Source: Kribbella italica (GTDB taxonomy: Bacteria; Actinomycetota; Actinomycetes; Propionibacteriales; Kribbellaceae). Taken from it: 64,000 bases of DNA. Below, one piece after another: positions 35,557 through 43,725 of this stretch. Position 1 is the first letter of the stretch. Each line of letters begins with the position of its first letter. Location of the stretch: assembly GCF_014205135.1 (NCBI RefSeq), contig NZ_JACHMY010000001.1, positions 5,270,001-5,334,000 on the forward strand, given 5' to 3'. The notes beneath the pieces were generated by a model. It saw only the letters and a program-made list of their open reading frames with translations. It searched no databases and was not told the DNA's origin. The position numbers were made by a program, and so were the translations under genes.

Positions 35557-36594
35557 TCAGAGCGAGCAGTTCACCAGGACCGGCTCGTTCACGAGGGTGA
35601 TGTTGAAGGCGTGCTGGACCTGACCGCGCACGTGGGCGGCGAGGGCGAGCAGTTCCTTGGCGGTCGCGCCGCCCTGGTTGGTGAGGGCGAGGGTGTGCTT
35701 GGAGGAGACCGCCGCGTTGCCGATCGCGAAGCCCTTGGAGATGCCGGCGTGCTCGATCAGCCAGGCGGCGCTGGTCTTGACGCGGCCGTCGGGCTGCGGC
35801 CACTGCGGCGCACCGGCCGGTACGTCGGCTGTGGCGTCGAGCAACGGGTTGGTGAAGAACGAGCCCGCACTCCACGTGTCGTGGTCCTCGGCGTCGAGGA
35901 CCATGCCCTTGCTGCGGCGCAGCGTGAGGACGGCCTCGCGGACGTCCGTCATCGGGGCGCGCGAACCGGGCTCCACGTCGAGGACGCGGGCGAGCTCGGC
36001 GTACTCGATCGGGGCGGACAGGTTGCCGAGCTTCAGCTGGAAGGCGACCTCCAGTACGACGTACCGGCTCGGGTCGGCCTTGAAGCGGGAGGTCCGGTAC
36101 GCGAAGCCGCAGTCGGCGGCGAAGATCGTGCGGAGCTCGTTCTCGACGCGGTCCCAGACGCGGACCGAGGCGATCGACTCCGACACCTCGTGGCCGTACG
36201 CGCCGACGTTCTGCACCGGGGTGGACCCGGTCAGGCCCGGGATGCCGGACATCGACTCCAGCCCGACCCACTCCTCGGCGATCGCGCGCTGGACGACGGT
36301 GTCCCAGTCCTCGCCGGCCTGCAGATGGATCATCGCGCCGGAGCACGCGTCGGCGTCGACCGTGATCCCCTTGGTCGCGATCTTCACGACCGTGCCGCGG
36401 AAGCCCTCGTCACCGATCACGACGTTGCTGCCGCCGCTGAGCAGCAGGACCGGCTCCTTGGCCGCGTCCGCCGTCCGGACGACGTCGACCAGCTCGGCCT
36501 CCGTCGTCACCTCGACCAGCTTGTCGGCCGGTCCGCCGATCCGCAGCGTGGTCAGGTCGGCCAGCCGCGGATCCGTCGTCTGCTGAGAGTTCAC
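35557..36594 (-). CDS. murB: UDP-N-acetylmuramate dehydrogenase
   Basis: 345 residues, type I MurB. GTG 36592-36594 overlaps the preceding dehydratase stop (GTGA). FAD-binding GGSNVVIGDEGFRG, the SGIPGLTGSTPVQNVGAYGHEV block, catalytic Ser region SAGSFFTNPLL and the C-terminal Glu loop. Reduces UDP-GlcNAc-enolpyruvate to UDP-MurNAc in peptidoglycan synthesis. Conserved neighbour of hadA/hadB. Confidence 0.97.
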   Translation of the reverse strand: MNSQQTTDPRLADLTTLRIGGPADKLVEVTTEAELVDVVRTADAAKEPVLLLSGGSNVVIGDEGFRGTVVKIATKGITVDADACSGAMIHLQAGEDWDTVVQRAIAEEWVGLESMSGIPGLTGSTPVQNVGAYGHEVSESIASVRVWDRVENELRTIFAADCGFAYRTSRFKADPSRYVVLEVAFQLKLGNLSAPIEYAELARVLDVEPGSRAPMTDVREAVLTLRRSKGMVLDAEDHDTWSAGSFFTNPLLDATADVPAGAPQWPQPDGRVKTSAAWLIEHAGISKGFAIGNAAVSSKHTLALTNQGGATAKELLALAAHVRGQVQHAFNITLVNEPVLVNCSL

Positions 36595-36998
36595 CGGACC
36601 CGCACGACCGCTCGCGCCCGGCCGAGGACCTTCTCCTCGCCGGCCAGCGCGGTGATGTCGATCTCGGCGTGGCCGTCGGCCACCTTGTCGACCTTCGCCG
36701 AGAACGTCACCGTGGCGCCCTTGTCGTCGTCCGGTACGACGATCGGCTTGGTGAAGCGGACGCCGTACTCGACCAGGTCGGCCGGGTCGTCCAGCCAGTC
36801 CGTCACCACCCGCGCGGCCGAGGCCATCGTCAGCATGCCGTGCGCGATCACGCCGGGCAGGCCGAGCGCGGCCGCCATCCGGTCGCTCCAGTGGATCGGG
36901 TTGAAGTCGCCGCTCGCACCGGCGTACCGGACCAGGTCCTCGCGCCGGAAGGTCACGGTCAGCGCCGGCAGCTCGGTGCCGACCTCGACGCTGGTCAT
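36591..36998 (-). CDS. hadB: MaoC-like (3R)-hydroxyacyl-ACP dehydratase, HadB type
   Basis: 135 residues. Hot-dog hydratase with the catalytic motif YAGASGDFNPIHWSDRMAAA (Asp/His) and GVIAHGMLTMA. In mycobacteria HadA and HadB form the FAS-II dehydratase; in non-mycolate actinobacteria the pair is also conserved here. Starts at ATG 36996-36998, overlapping hadA stop by four bases; ends overlapping murB. Confidence 0.9.
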   Translation of the reverse strand: MTSVEVGTELPALTVTFRREDLVRYAGASGDFNPIHWSDRMAAALGLPGVIAHGMLTMASAARVVTDWLDDPADLVEYGVRFTKPIVVPDDDKGATVTFSAKVDKVADGHAEIDITALAGEEKVLGRARAVVRVR

Positions 36999-37417
36999 GC
37001 GTCCGCCCGGTTGTGCGTGACGGTGGCGGTCGAGGTGGCGAGCTGCTCGCCGTCGCCGCTGGTCAGGACGGTCTCGTACATGATCACCTCGACGTCACCG
37101 GCCTTGCGGACCGTGGTGATGGTCGCCGTGGCGCCCACCGCGTCCCCGGCCTTGATCGGGCGGACGTAGTTGAACTTCTGCGCGCCGTGCACGATCCGGT
37201 CCAGCCGCAGCCCGAGCTCCGGGTCCGCGAGCAGCAGGTCGAGGGCGGGCGCGCTCAGCACGAACGCGAACGTCGGCGGTGCCACCGCGTCGTCACCGGC
37301 GTACGCCGGGTTGGTGTCCCCGATCGCGGCGGCGAACTCCCGGATCTTCTCCCGGCCGACCTGGTAGGTCTCGGCGGCCGTGTAGCTCCGGCCGACCATC
37401 GTGGCGTCGATCGTCAT
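36995..37417 (-). CDS. hadA: MaoC-like dehydratase partner subunit, HadA type
   Basis: 140 residues from ATG 37415-37417; earlier in-frame codons are not supported. N-terminal MaoC dehydratase fold without the catalytic Asp/His pair (EFAAAIGDTNPAYAG; VHGAQKFNYVRPIKAGD), as expected for the structural HadA/HadC-type partner of HadB. Forms a heterodimer with the next gene product by family analogy. Confidence 0.88.
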   Translation of the reverse strand: MTIDATMVGRSYTAAETYQVGREKIREFAAAIGDTNPAYAGDDAVAPPTFAFVLSAPALDLLLADPELGLRLDRIVHGAQKFNYVRPIKAGDAVGATATITTVRKAGDVEVIMYETVLTSGDGEQLATSTATVTHNRADA

Positions 37418-37508
37418 GGCCAGTAACCCTACTGGCAGTATGGGCGGGCGGGTGCCGCCACCCACTCCGCGAAGATCACTGGGGATCTGAGGCAGGAAGG
37501 GCACAACT

Positions 37509-38255
37509 GTGACGGCAGTGGCGGCACTGAGCCGGTACGCACCCCGCTACGCGCTCCGGATCGGGGCGCCGAGCGGTTCGGAGTGGTTGCGGGTGGACCG
37601 CGTTCTCGAGCCGGACAGCCCGGAGCTGACCGAGCTGCTGAAACGCGACCACGACGCCAGCGGACACACGTCCGCGCACGCGAACGCGCTCAGCCTGATG
37701 TCCTTCTACGCCGGACGCGCGCCCGCGACCGCACTGCTGCTGTGGGCGCTGGAGGGCCGGGTGCTCGACATCCGGCCGGAGAACCTCTGGGTCCGCCCGC
37801 AAGACGGCCACGGCCTGGCCGAGGTCACGATTCGCTCCGCCACCTTCCTGCCCGGCGGGCTGCACACCCTGTACGACGTGGTGCTGACGCAGCACCTGCT
37901 CCCGCTCTCGGCCGAGCTGCACCGTCGTACGCGGGCCGGGCTGCGGCAGCTGCACGGAGGAGTCGCGGCGGGGTGCGCGATGGGGTTCTGCGCGGCGACG
38001 CGAGAGCAGGAGGCGGTGTCGCCGAAGCATCTGCTGGAGCGGTGGGAGACGTTCGTCGCGAAGGCGCCCGGCGGGCTGGCCAGGCTCGGGGAGGTCACCG
38101 AGGCCGGCGGGAAGCTCGTGTACCTGCGGAACACGTGCTGTCTGTACTACACGAGCGACAAGGGTGCTGAGACGGTGTGCGGCTCGTGCTGCCTGACGCC
38201 GCGGGAGGAGCGGCTGGCGGCGTACGAGGCCGGCCGGCCGATCATCACCGTGTAA
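37509..38255 (+). CDS. FhuF-like (2Fe-2S) ferric reductase-type protein
   Basis: 248 residues from GTG 37509. The C-terminus carries the cysteine motif NTCCLYYTSDKGAETVCGSC typical of FhuF/siderophore-iron reductases (C-C-x10-C-x2-C). The central part is IucA/FhuF-like (GVAAGCAMGFCAA). Likely reduces ferric siderophore to release iron in the cytoplasm. It lies in opposite orientation between hadA and rpmG, splitting the usual rpmG-hadAB order, and ends at a shared terminator. Confidence 0.85.
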   Translation: MTAVAALSRYAPRYALRIGAPSGSEWLRVDRVLEPDSPELTELLKRDHDASGHTSAHANALSLMSFYAGRAPATALLLWALEGRVLDIRPENLWVRPQDGHGLAEVTIRSATFLPGGLHTLYDVVLTQHLLPLSAELHRRTRAGLRQLHGGVAAGCAMGFCAATREQEAVSPKHLLERWETFVAKAPGGLARLGEVTEAGGKLVYLRNTCCLYYTSDKGAETVCGSCCLTPREERLAAYEAGRPIITV

Positions 38256-38266
38256 GGCACAACGAA

Positions 38267-38295
38267 GGGGCCGCTCTGGTGTCCAGAGCGGCCCC
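38267..38295. terminator. Bidirectional terminator, FhuF-like gene / rpmG
   Basis: GGGGCCGCTCTGG (38267-38279) pairs perfectly with CCAGAGCGGCCCC (38283-38295), 3-nt loop, between two convergent genes. Confidence 0.88.
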
Positions 38296-38315
38296 GACGC
38301 GAAGTCTGCTGAAGG

Positions 38316-38483
38316 TCAGCGGGTCTCGCGGTGGTCGGTGTGGTCGTTGCAGCGAGCGCAGTACTTCTTCATCTCCAGGCGGTCCGGGTTGTTGCGCCGG
38401 TTCTTCTTGGTGATGTAGTTGCGCTCTTTGCAGACGGTGCACGCCAGCGTGATCTTCGGGCGGATGTCCGTTGACTTGGCCAC
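38316..38483 (-). CDS. rpmG: 50S ribosomal protein L33 (zinc-binding form)
   Basis: 55 residues, too short for automatic ORF calls but certain. GTG 38481-38483, preceded by AAGAAGAGG. KSTDIRPKITLACTVCKERN start, then KKYCARCNDHTDHRETR. Both CxxC pairs (TVC.. ACTVC and YCARC) are kept, so this is the zinc-ribbon C+ version. Follows the two tRNA genes on the minus strand, as usual in actinobacteria. Confidence 0.96.
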   Translation of the reverse strand: MAKSTDIRPKITLACTVCKERNYITKKNRRNNPDRLEMKKYCARCNDHTDHRETR

Positions 38484-38548
38484 TGCTGCCTCTTCTTCTC
38501 AGGAGCGCGTCCCGGTCGGGCCGCGCTCACACATTGCCGTTTGGTGGG

Positions 38549-38622
38549 TAGCGGGGGCGGGAGTCGAACCCGCGACACCACGATTATGAGCCGTGTGCTC
38601 TAACCACCTGAGCTACCCCGCC
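38549..38622 (-). tRNA. tRNA-Met (anticodon CAT)
   Basis: 74 nt. Acceptor GGCGGGG/CCCCGCT with a terminal G-U, discriminator A; D-arm AGCTCAGGTGGTTAGAGC; loop CTCATAA with CAT; T-arm GCGGGTTCGAACCCGC. Elongator type by position and D-arm; initiator features are not evident. Confidence 0.96.
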
Positions 38623-38672
38623 AGAGAGTCCGTCGCCCCACCCGGCGAACCGGGTGACGCAGCGTTTCTCAG

Positions 38673-38745
38673 AGCCCCTTTACGGAATCGAACCGTAGAC
38701 CTTCTCCTTACCATGGAGACGCTCTGCCGACTGAGCTAAAGGGGC
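38673..38745 (-). tRNA. tRNA-Thr (anticodon GGT)
   Basis: 73 nt. Acceptor GCCCCTT/AAGGGGC, discriminator T; D-arm AGCTCAGTCGGCAGAGC; anticodon loop ATGGTAA with GGT; T-arm TACGGTTCGATTCCGTA. First of the tRNA-Thr, tRNA-Met, rpmG transcription unit. A TATGAT -10-like box on the minus strand at 38837-38832 may be its promoter. Confidence 0.96.
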
Positions 38746-38881
38746 GGGCCGAGGAGAGAGATTACACGGTCCCTGGCCCCGATGTGAAATCGAGGGCCGG
38801 AGGTGTAGTTCCGCCTCTGTCCGACCAGAGAATCATACCGGGTCCCGGGAGTGCTTCCGACCAAATTACGGGTCGATTTCG

Positions 38882-39925
38882 TCAGTTCCAGACCCGGCTC
38901 GGGTACGTCGCCCGGAGGACCGGCAGGACGTCTGTGACGAAGCTCTCGACCGAGGCCCGGTTCTCCGCGTCCGGCAGGCCCGGGACCTCCAGCGAGACGC
39001 CGGACAGCTCGTGCCCGAACGCCTCCTGGTAGCGCCCGAACTTGTCGATCACCTCCTCCGGCGACCCGACCAGCACCGACCCACCGGCCAGGAACTCCTC
39101 CAGCGTCCGGAACGGCAGCTGGTTGTGCTTGGCCCCTGGCGAGTCCATGAACGCGTCGAAGATCGGCCGGTACCCCTCGACGGCGTCCTGCGAGTTCTTC
39201 CGGACGTAGAGCCCGTTGAACCCGGCCCCGACCACCGCGTCGGCCGGGTCGTGCCCGTACGCCGCCCAGCGCTCGCGGTAGTGCCGGATGAGGCCGGCGT
39301 ACTTCTCCATCGGGTGGAAGCCGTTCGCGGAGAACAGCGGCTCGCCCCACTTGGCCGCCAGCTCGGTGGACTCCGTGGAGCTGGCCGAGCCGTGCCAGAT
39401 CGGGATACTCGGCTGCTGGAGCGGTCTGGGCTGGGTGGTCGCGTCGACCAGGTCCGGCCGGTACTGCCCGGTCCAGCTCACCCCTGTCGCCCGCAGCAGC
39501 CGCCGGAGCAACTCGTACTTCTCCCTGTTCCGGTCCCACTGCCCGTCCAGGTCGTAGCCGAACAGCGCGTTCTGGTCCGGGTCGTTGCCCTTGCCGATGA
39601 TGATATCCAGCCGGCCACCGGAGAGCTGGTCCAGCGTCGCGTAGTCCTCGGCAACCCGGACGGGGTCCAGCAGCGACAGCACGGTCACTGTCGTCAGCAG
39701 CCGGATCCGGCTGGTCGCCGCGGCGATGTAGGCGAGCACCACCGGCGGCGACGAGGAGATGAAGCGCTGCGCGTGCCGCTCCCCCACGCCGTACCCGTCG
39801 AAGCCCAGCTCCTCGGCCCACTGCGCCTGCTTCACCACGTGCTGGAACCGCTCGTACGTCGAGAGCTGCTGCCCGGTGATCGGGTCGGGTGAGTTGTCGA
39901 TCAGGGTGTAGGTACAGAACTTCAC
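38882..39925 (-). CDS. LLM-class flavin-dependent monooxygenase (distal gene of sulfur operon)
   Basis: 347 residues from GTG 39923-39925 (GTGA overlap with the DUF1684 gene). Luciferase-like barrel: GFDGYGVGERHAQRFISSSPPVVLAYIAAATSRIRL at the N-terminus, the LDQLSGGRLDIIIGKGN flavin strand and GSPEEVIDKF near the C-terminus. These enzymes use reduced FMN from a partner reductase to oxidise carbon-sulfur or carbon-nitrogen bonds. Last gene of the eleven-gene operon that starts at 50839. Confidence 0.9.
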   Translation of the reverse strand: MKFCTYTLIDNSPDPITGQQLSTYERFQHVVKQAQWAEELGFDGYGVGERHAQRFISSSPPVVLAYIAAATSRIRLLTTVTVLSLLDPVRVAEDYATLDQLSGGRLDIIIGKGNDPDQNALFGYDLDGQWDRNREKYELLRRLLRATGVSWTGQYRPDLVDATTQPRPLQQPSIPIWHGSASSTESTELAAKWGEPLFSANGFHPMEKYAGLIRHYRERWAAYGHDPADAVVGAGFNGLYVRKNSQDAVEGYRPIFDAFMDSPGAKHNQLPFRTLEEFLAGGSVLVGSPEEVIDKFGRYQEAFGHELSGVSLEVPGLPDAENRASVESFVTDVLPVLRATYPSRVWN

Positions 39926-40680
39926 CGCGGCCTCTTCTCACCTGCTGTGACAGGTAGAGCCAGCCGGTTGCCTGGTGGGGGCGCCGGGCAGATGCCGTGG
40001 GCGGTGAACGCGGACGGCGGGTTGATCGCCCGGTTGAAGTCGACCAGGACGGAGCCGTCGCGCTGCACCTCGCCTGCGGTCAGCGTGCGCCAGGCGCCCG
40101 GCTCACTGGTCTCGTCAGAGAACGCCAGGTTGAGCCGGCCGTCCCCACCGGCGGTCACGGCCAGCTCGTACGCCGTGTCGCCGAGTGCCAGGTGGACCGC
40201 ACCAACCAGCTTCAGCTTGGCGCGTAGGTCGGGCCGGGCCGTGTCGACCTCAGCCTGCTCGGCCTGGTTGTAGGGCGTGTAGTGGCCGGTGACCACCCAG
40301 GCCGGGTCGACCGGGTAGGTCGGGACTCCGGTGAAGCTCGTCCTGGTCGCTGCTGAGGGGTCACGCTGGCGGAGGGCGTACCTGCCGTCCCTGACCAGCA
40401 GCTCGACCAGGACCTCGCCGTACAGGAGCCAGCTGAGTGATGCGCCTTCCGGTACGCCGGCTGACGTCGTACCGACCAGTGGGTCGCCGTGGAGCGTCAG
40501 CTCGCCGCCTGCGCGGACGTGCGCTTGACCGTCGGCTGTCCACCACGTACCGGGCAGGCCGGGGACGCGGGCCGGTGAGTCGGTCAGCCAGTCGAAGGCG
40601 GAGACGGTGAGCCAGCCGTACTTGGTGGCGAGCTCCTGCTCGCGGGCGGTGTGCCAGTCCTCCTGGGTCGTGACGGTCAT
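39922..40680 (-). CDS. DUF1684 family protein
   Basis: 252 residues. C-terminal signature DFNRAINPPSAFTAHGICPAPPPGNRLALPV is diagnostic for DUF1684. Soluble, no catalytic motif known to me. Overlaps its neighbours by four bases on both sides (ATGA and GTGA), so expression is tied to the two monooxygenases. Frequent next to flavin monooxygenases; function unknown. Confidence 0.85.
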   Translation of the reverse strand: MTVTTQEDWHTAREQELATKYGWLTVSAFDWLTDSPARVPGLPGTWWTADGQAHVRAGGELTLHGDPLVGTTSAGVPEGASLSWLLYGEVLVELLVRDGRYALRQRDPSAATRTSFTGVPTYPVDPAWVVTGHYTPYNQAEQAEVDTARPDLRAKLKLVGAVHLALGDTAYELAVTAGGDGRLNLAFSDETSEPGAWRTLTAGEVQRDGSVLVDFNRAINPPSAFTAHGICPAPPPGNRLALPVTAGEKRPR

Positions 40681-41786
40681 GAAGCCAACTCCTGCCTGCT
40701 ACTACTCTCGCGATGGGCTACTTCTTCTCTCACCAGCGGAATCACGTACCGGCCGAAGTCGATCGCGTCGTCGTAGATGTCGTACCCGCGGGCGGAGAAG
40801 ATCCGGACACCCAGGTCGTAGTAGTCGAGCAGCGCGGCGGCGACCGTCTCCGGCGTACCGACCAAGGCCGTGGAGTTGCCGCCTCCGCCGGTCAGGCCGG
40901 TCGGCGCGGTCCACAGGGCGCGGTCGTGGCGTTCGCCCGCGTCGACCGCCGCGAGGAGACGCCGCGATCCGGCGTTCTCGGGAGTCTTGCTCGGGTCGCG
41001 GCGGCGGTTCGTCGTCCCCGCCTGGACGTCCTTGATCCGGCCGAGGATGCTCTCCGCCTTCTCCCAGGCCAGCTCCTCGGTCGGCGCGAGGATCGGCCGG
41101 AACGCGATCTGGATCGTCGGGCGATCCACGCGCCCAGCCTTCGCCGCCTCCGCGTCGATCGTCGCCAACTGCTCCTTGGTCCCATCCAGCGGTTCGCCCC
41201 AGAGCGCGAAGATGTCCGCCTCCGCGGCTCCGACGGCGTACGCCGCGGCCGACGAACCGCCGAAGGAGATCCGCGGCCGCGGCTGCTGCAGCGGCTTGAT
41301 GTCGGCCACGAACTGCTCGAACTGGTAGTGCTGACCGGCGAAGTCGAACCGCTCGTCCGACGTCCAGGCCTGCTTGAGGATCTGGATGAACTCGCGCGTG
41401 CGCCCGTACCGGTCGTCCTTGGGCAGGAAGTCCCCCTCGGCGGCCTGGTCGGCGGTCGAGCCGCCGGTGATCACGTGCACCTCGAACCGGCCGTTGCTGA
41501 TGTGGTCCAAGGTGGCGAAGGTCTTCGCGGTCAGCGTCGGGTAGGCGACGTTGGGCCGGTGCGCCACGACCAGGTTGATCCGCTCGGTCCGCGTCGCGAC
41601 GTACGCCGCGACCGTCGACGGATCGGGCGAGCCGGAGTGGTAGGCGAACAGGATCCGGTCCCAGCCGTTGTCCTCGTGGGCTCTGGCGAGCTTGCTCGTG
41701 TACTCGAGGTCGAGCGGGCCGCCGGTCCGCGGGGTGACCTCGCTGGCCGGGTTCGTACCGGCGATGCCGAGGAACTCAACTGCCAT
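40677..41786 (-). CDS. SsuD-like FMNH2-dependent alkanesulfonate-type monooxygenase
   Basis: 369 residues. LLM family with SsuD features: WDRILFAYHSGSPDP, INLVVAHRPNVAYPTLTAKT, LDHISNGRFEVHVITGGSTADQAAEGDFL and GTPETVAAALLDYYDLGV. SsuD-type enzymes release sulfite from alkanesulfonates; related CmoJ/YxeK types act on S-substituted cysteines. Substrate here not settled. ATG 41784-41786; overlaps the FAD/NAD(P) gene by 11 bp and DUF1684 by four. Confidence 0.88.
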   Translation of the reverse strand: MAVEFLGIAGTNPASEVTPRTGGPLDLEYTSKLARAHEDNGWDRILFAYHSGSPDPSTVAAYVATRTERINLVVAHRPNVAYPTLTAKTFATLDHISNGRFEVHVITGGSTADQAAEGDFLPKDDRYGRTREFIQILKQAWTSDERFDFAGQHYQFEQFVADIKPLQQPRPRISFGGSSAAAYAVGAAEADIFALWGEPLDGTKEQLATIDAEAAKAGRVDRPTIQIAFRPILAPTEELAWEKAESILGRIKDVQAGTTNRRRDPSKTPENAGSRRLLAAVDAGERHDRALWTAPTGLTGGGGNSTALVGTPETVAAALLDYYDLGVRIFSARGYDIYDDAIDFGRYVIPLVREEVAHRESSSRQELAS

Positions 41787-43725
41787 GGTGACCTGCTTTC
41801 GTCGAGGTGGTCAGGAGCTGGAGCAGGCGCCGGGCGACCGCGTCGTTCTGGCGGAAGCCGGGGCCGTTGAAGTACGGGCGGGAGAAGCCGGACGATCCGG
41901 CCGAGCCGGACACCGACGGGCCGAGCAGGAACAGTTCCGGGTGGACCGTTCCGTCGGCGCGGATCGCGCGGCAGTGGCTGTCGGCCTTGAGCTGGCCGCC
42001 GCCGAGACTCGTACCGTCTCCGGCGATCAGCTCGTCCGCGGCCAGCAAGCCGTTGCCGAGCAGGCCTCTGAGCAGAGGATCGGTCGCGGCCAGTACGTCG
42101 GGACGCGGCAGCCGGGCCTCGACGAACGCGCGGGCGCGCAGCTCGCCGGGCACGGCCGGGCTGCGGCCGACGAACTGGTCGTTGTCGAGGGCAACCGTCA
42201 GGTCGGGGCCGGTGAACTTGACCAGGCCCGCGCGGTGCAGGGCGAGAAGCTCTTCCAGGCGACGCGGCGGCGGGCCGCTGGCGACGAACGAGAAGAAGCC
42301 GTGCCACTCGGTCTCGACGTGACGGACGCGGTCCTCGTCGGACAGGCGGCCCTCCGTGATCGCGACCGAGAGGACGCTGTAGACGCCCAGCAGGGCGTTG
42401 AAGACGGCGAGGTCGGGCGAGTACTGCGGGTCGGCCCGCCGGAGCAGGTCGTTCTCGATCAGCTGGACGACGGTCTGGTCGAGCTGGTCGCGGTCGGTGA
42501 AACCGACGCCGGCCAGCGGGCGGTCGACGGCGGCCAGGTCGAAGTGATCGTGCTCGGAGGGGACGGCGCGGGCGACCGCCGTACGGAACTCTTCGTCGGT
42601 GGGGAAGGTGCGGTCGAGGACCGTGGCGAACTCGTCCCAGGTCCAGGTGGTTCGGTCGGGGTGGGCGGTGAAGAGCTGGCGGTAGTGGGCGTAGGTGAGC
42701 TCCTTGTCGATGAGTGGGCGGAGCTGGCGCGCGTAGTCGAGGACTTGGCCGTCGAGGCTGTCGAGGGCTTCCTTGGTCAGGTAGCGGGTGGGGACCGGGG
42801 TGGTGCCGGCGACGGTGTAGCCGAGCTTCGCGTGGTACGGGACGCCTCGGCGCGAGCCGGCGTACAGGATCGGTTCGTTGCCGCTGGGGTGGTAGGTGAG
42901 CAGGCCGGAGCACTCGTCGTACCAGCCGCCGCGGCCCTCGGTCAGCAGCACCATCAGGTCGATGAACGCCTGACCGAGGCCGCGGACGATGACGTTCTCG
43001 CCGGCGCGCAGGTCGGACAGGTCGACGTCGGCGGTGTAGCCCGGCGGGAGGTAGGTCAGTCCGTGCTTCGTCGCGGCGTTGCCCCAGGCAACTTCTTCCG
43101 GCGTCAGCTCGCGGTCGAGGTATCCCAGCGCGAGCACCACGACATCGGCCTGGATCTCACGGCCGGACTCCAGCCGCACCGTGTTCTTCTCGGTCAGCTC
43201 GACGGCTCGCTCGAGATGCGTCTCGACCACCACGTTCGCCGGCAGCGACGCGACCACGCGGTCCCACACCCAGGCCAGGTACTCCGCCTGCACCAACCGA
43301 GGCGGAAAGTCCATCGCTCCTGGCGGCTCGATCCCCGCCTCTTCCAGCACAGTGGCTCCCGCCCCCACCACCCACTGATCCAGCGCGGGCCCCGGCACCA
43401 CTGGCCCCTCGCACTCCACCGACTCGTCGGTGAAGATCGTGACGTCGGAGGTCATCGAGTTCATCCACAACAACCGCGATTGCGCCCGCCGCCAGATCCT
43501 CCCTCCGCCCGCCGGATACGGATCCACCACATGCACCCGCACCGGCCGCTCCCCCAACAACTCCGAAGCACTGGCCGCCATTCGCTCCAACACCCCAACA
43601 GTCCGAGGCCCACCCCCAACAAACACCACAGTCGCCGGCACCCCGGGCTCGTGGGCTTCGCCCACGTCGGGTGGCTGGGCTGGGCTGCTGTGCTGCCCCG
43701 CCCGCGACGGCACGGTGGTCGTCAT
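41776..43725 (-). CDS. FAD/NAD(P)-binding protein of the sulfur operon
   Basis: 649 residues from ATG 43723-43725, overlapping the preceding monooxygenase stop (ATGA). N-terminal dinucleotide fold with FVGGGPRTVGVLERM and the GRIWRRAQSRLLWMNSMTSDVTIF segment seen in FAD-NAD(P)-binding family proteins; VVVLALGYLD closes the Rossmann domain. The C-terminal LLGPSVSGSAGSSGFSRPYFNGPGFRQND may position FAD. Probably an oxidoreductase or flavin-dependent N-hydroxylase-like enzyme; substrate unknown. Its location among LLM oxygenases suggests a further oxidation step. Confidence 0.82.
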   Translation of the reverse strand: MTTTVPSRAGQHSSPAQPPDVGEAHEPGVPATVVFVGGGPRTVGVLERMAASASELLGERPVRVHVVDPYPAGGGRIWRRAQSRLLWMNSMTSDVTIFTDESVECEGPVVPGPALDQWVVGAGATVLEEAGIEPPGAMDFPPRLVQAEYLAWVWDRVVASLPANVVVETHLERAVELTEKNTVRLESGREIQADVVVLALGYLDRELTPEEVAWGNAATKHGLTYLPPGYTADVDLSDLRAGENVIVRGLGQAFIDLMVLLTEGRGGWYDECSGLLTYHPSGNEPILYAGSRRGVPYHAKLGYTVAGTTPVPTRYLTKEALDSLDGQVLDYARQLRPLIDKELTYAHYRQLFTAHPDRTTWTWDEFATVLDRTFPTDEEFRTAVARAVPSEHDHFDLAAVDRPLAGVGFTDRDQLDQTVVQLIENDLLRRADPQYSPDLAVFNALLGVYSVLSVAITEGRLSDEDRVRHVETEWHGFFSFVASGPPPRRLEELLALHRAGLVKFTGPDLTVALDNDQFVGRSPAVPGELRARAFVEARLPRPDVLAATDPLLRGLLGNGLLAADELIAGDGTSLGGGQLKADSHCRAIRADGTVHPELFLLGPSVSGSAGSSGFSRPYFNGPGFRQNDAVARRLLQLLTTSTKAGHHGS

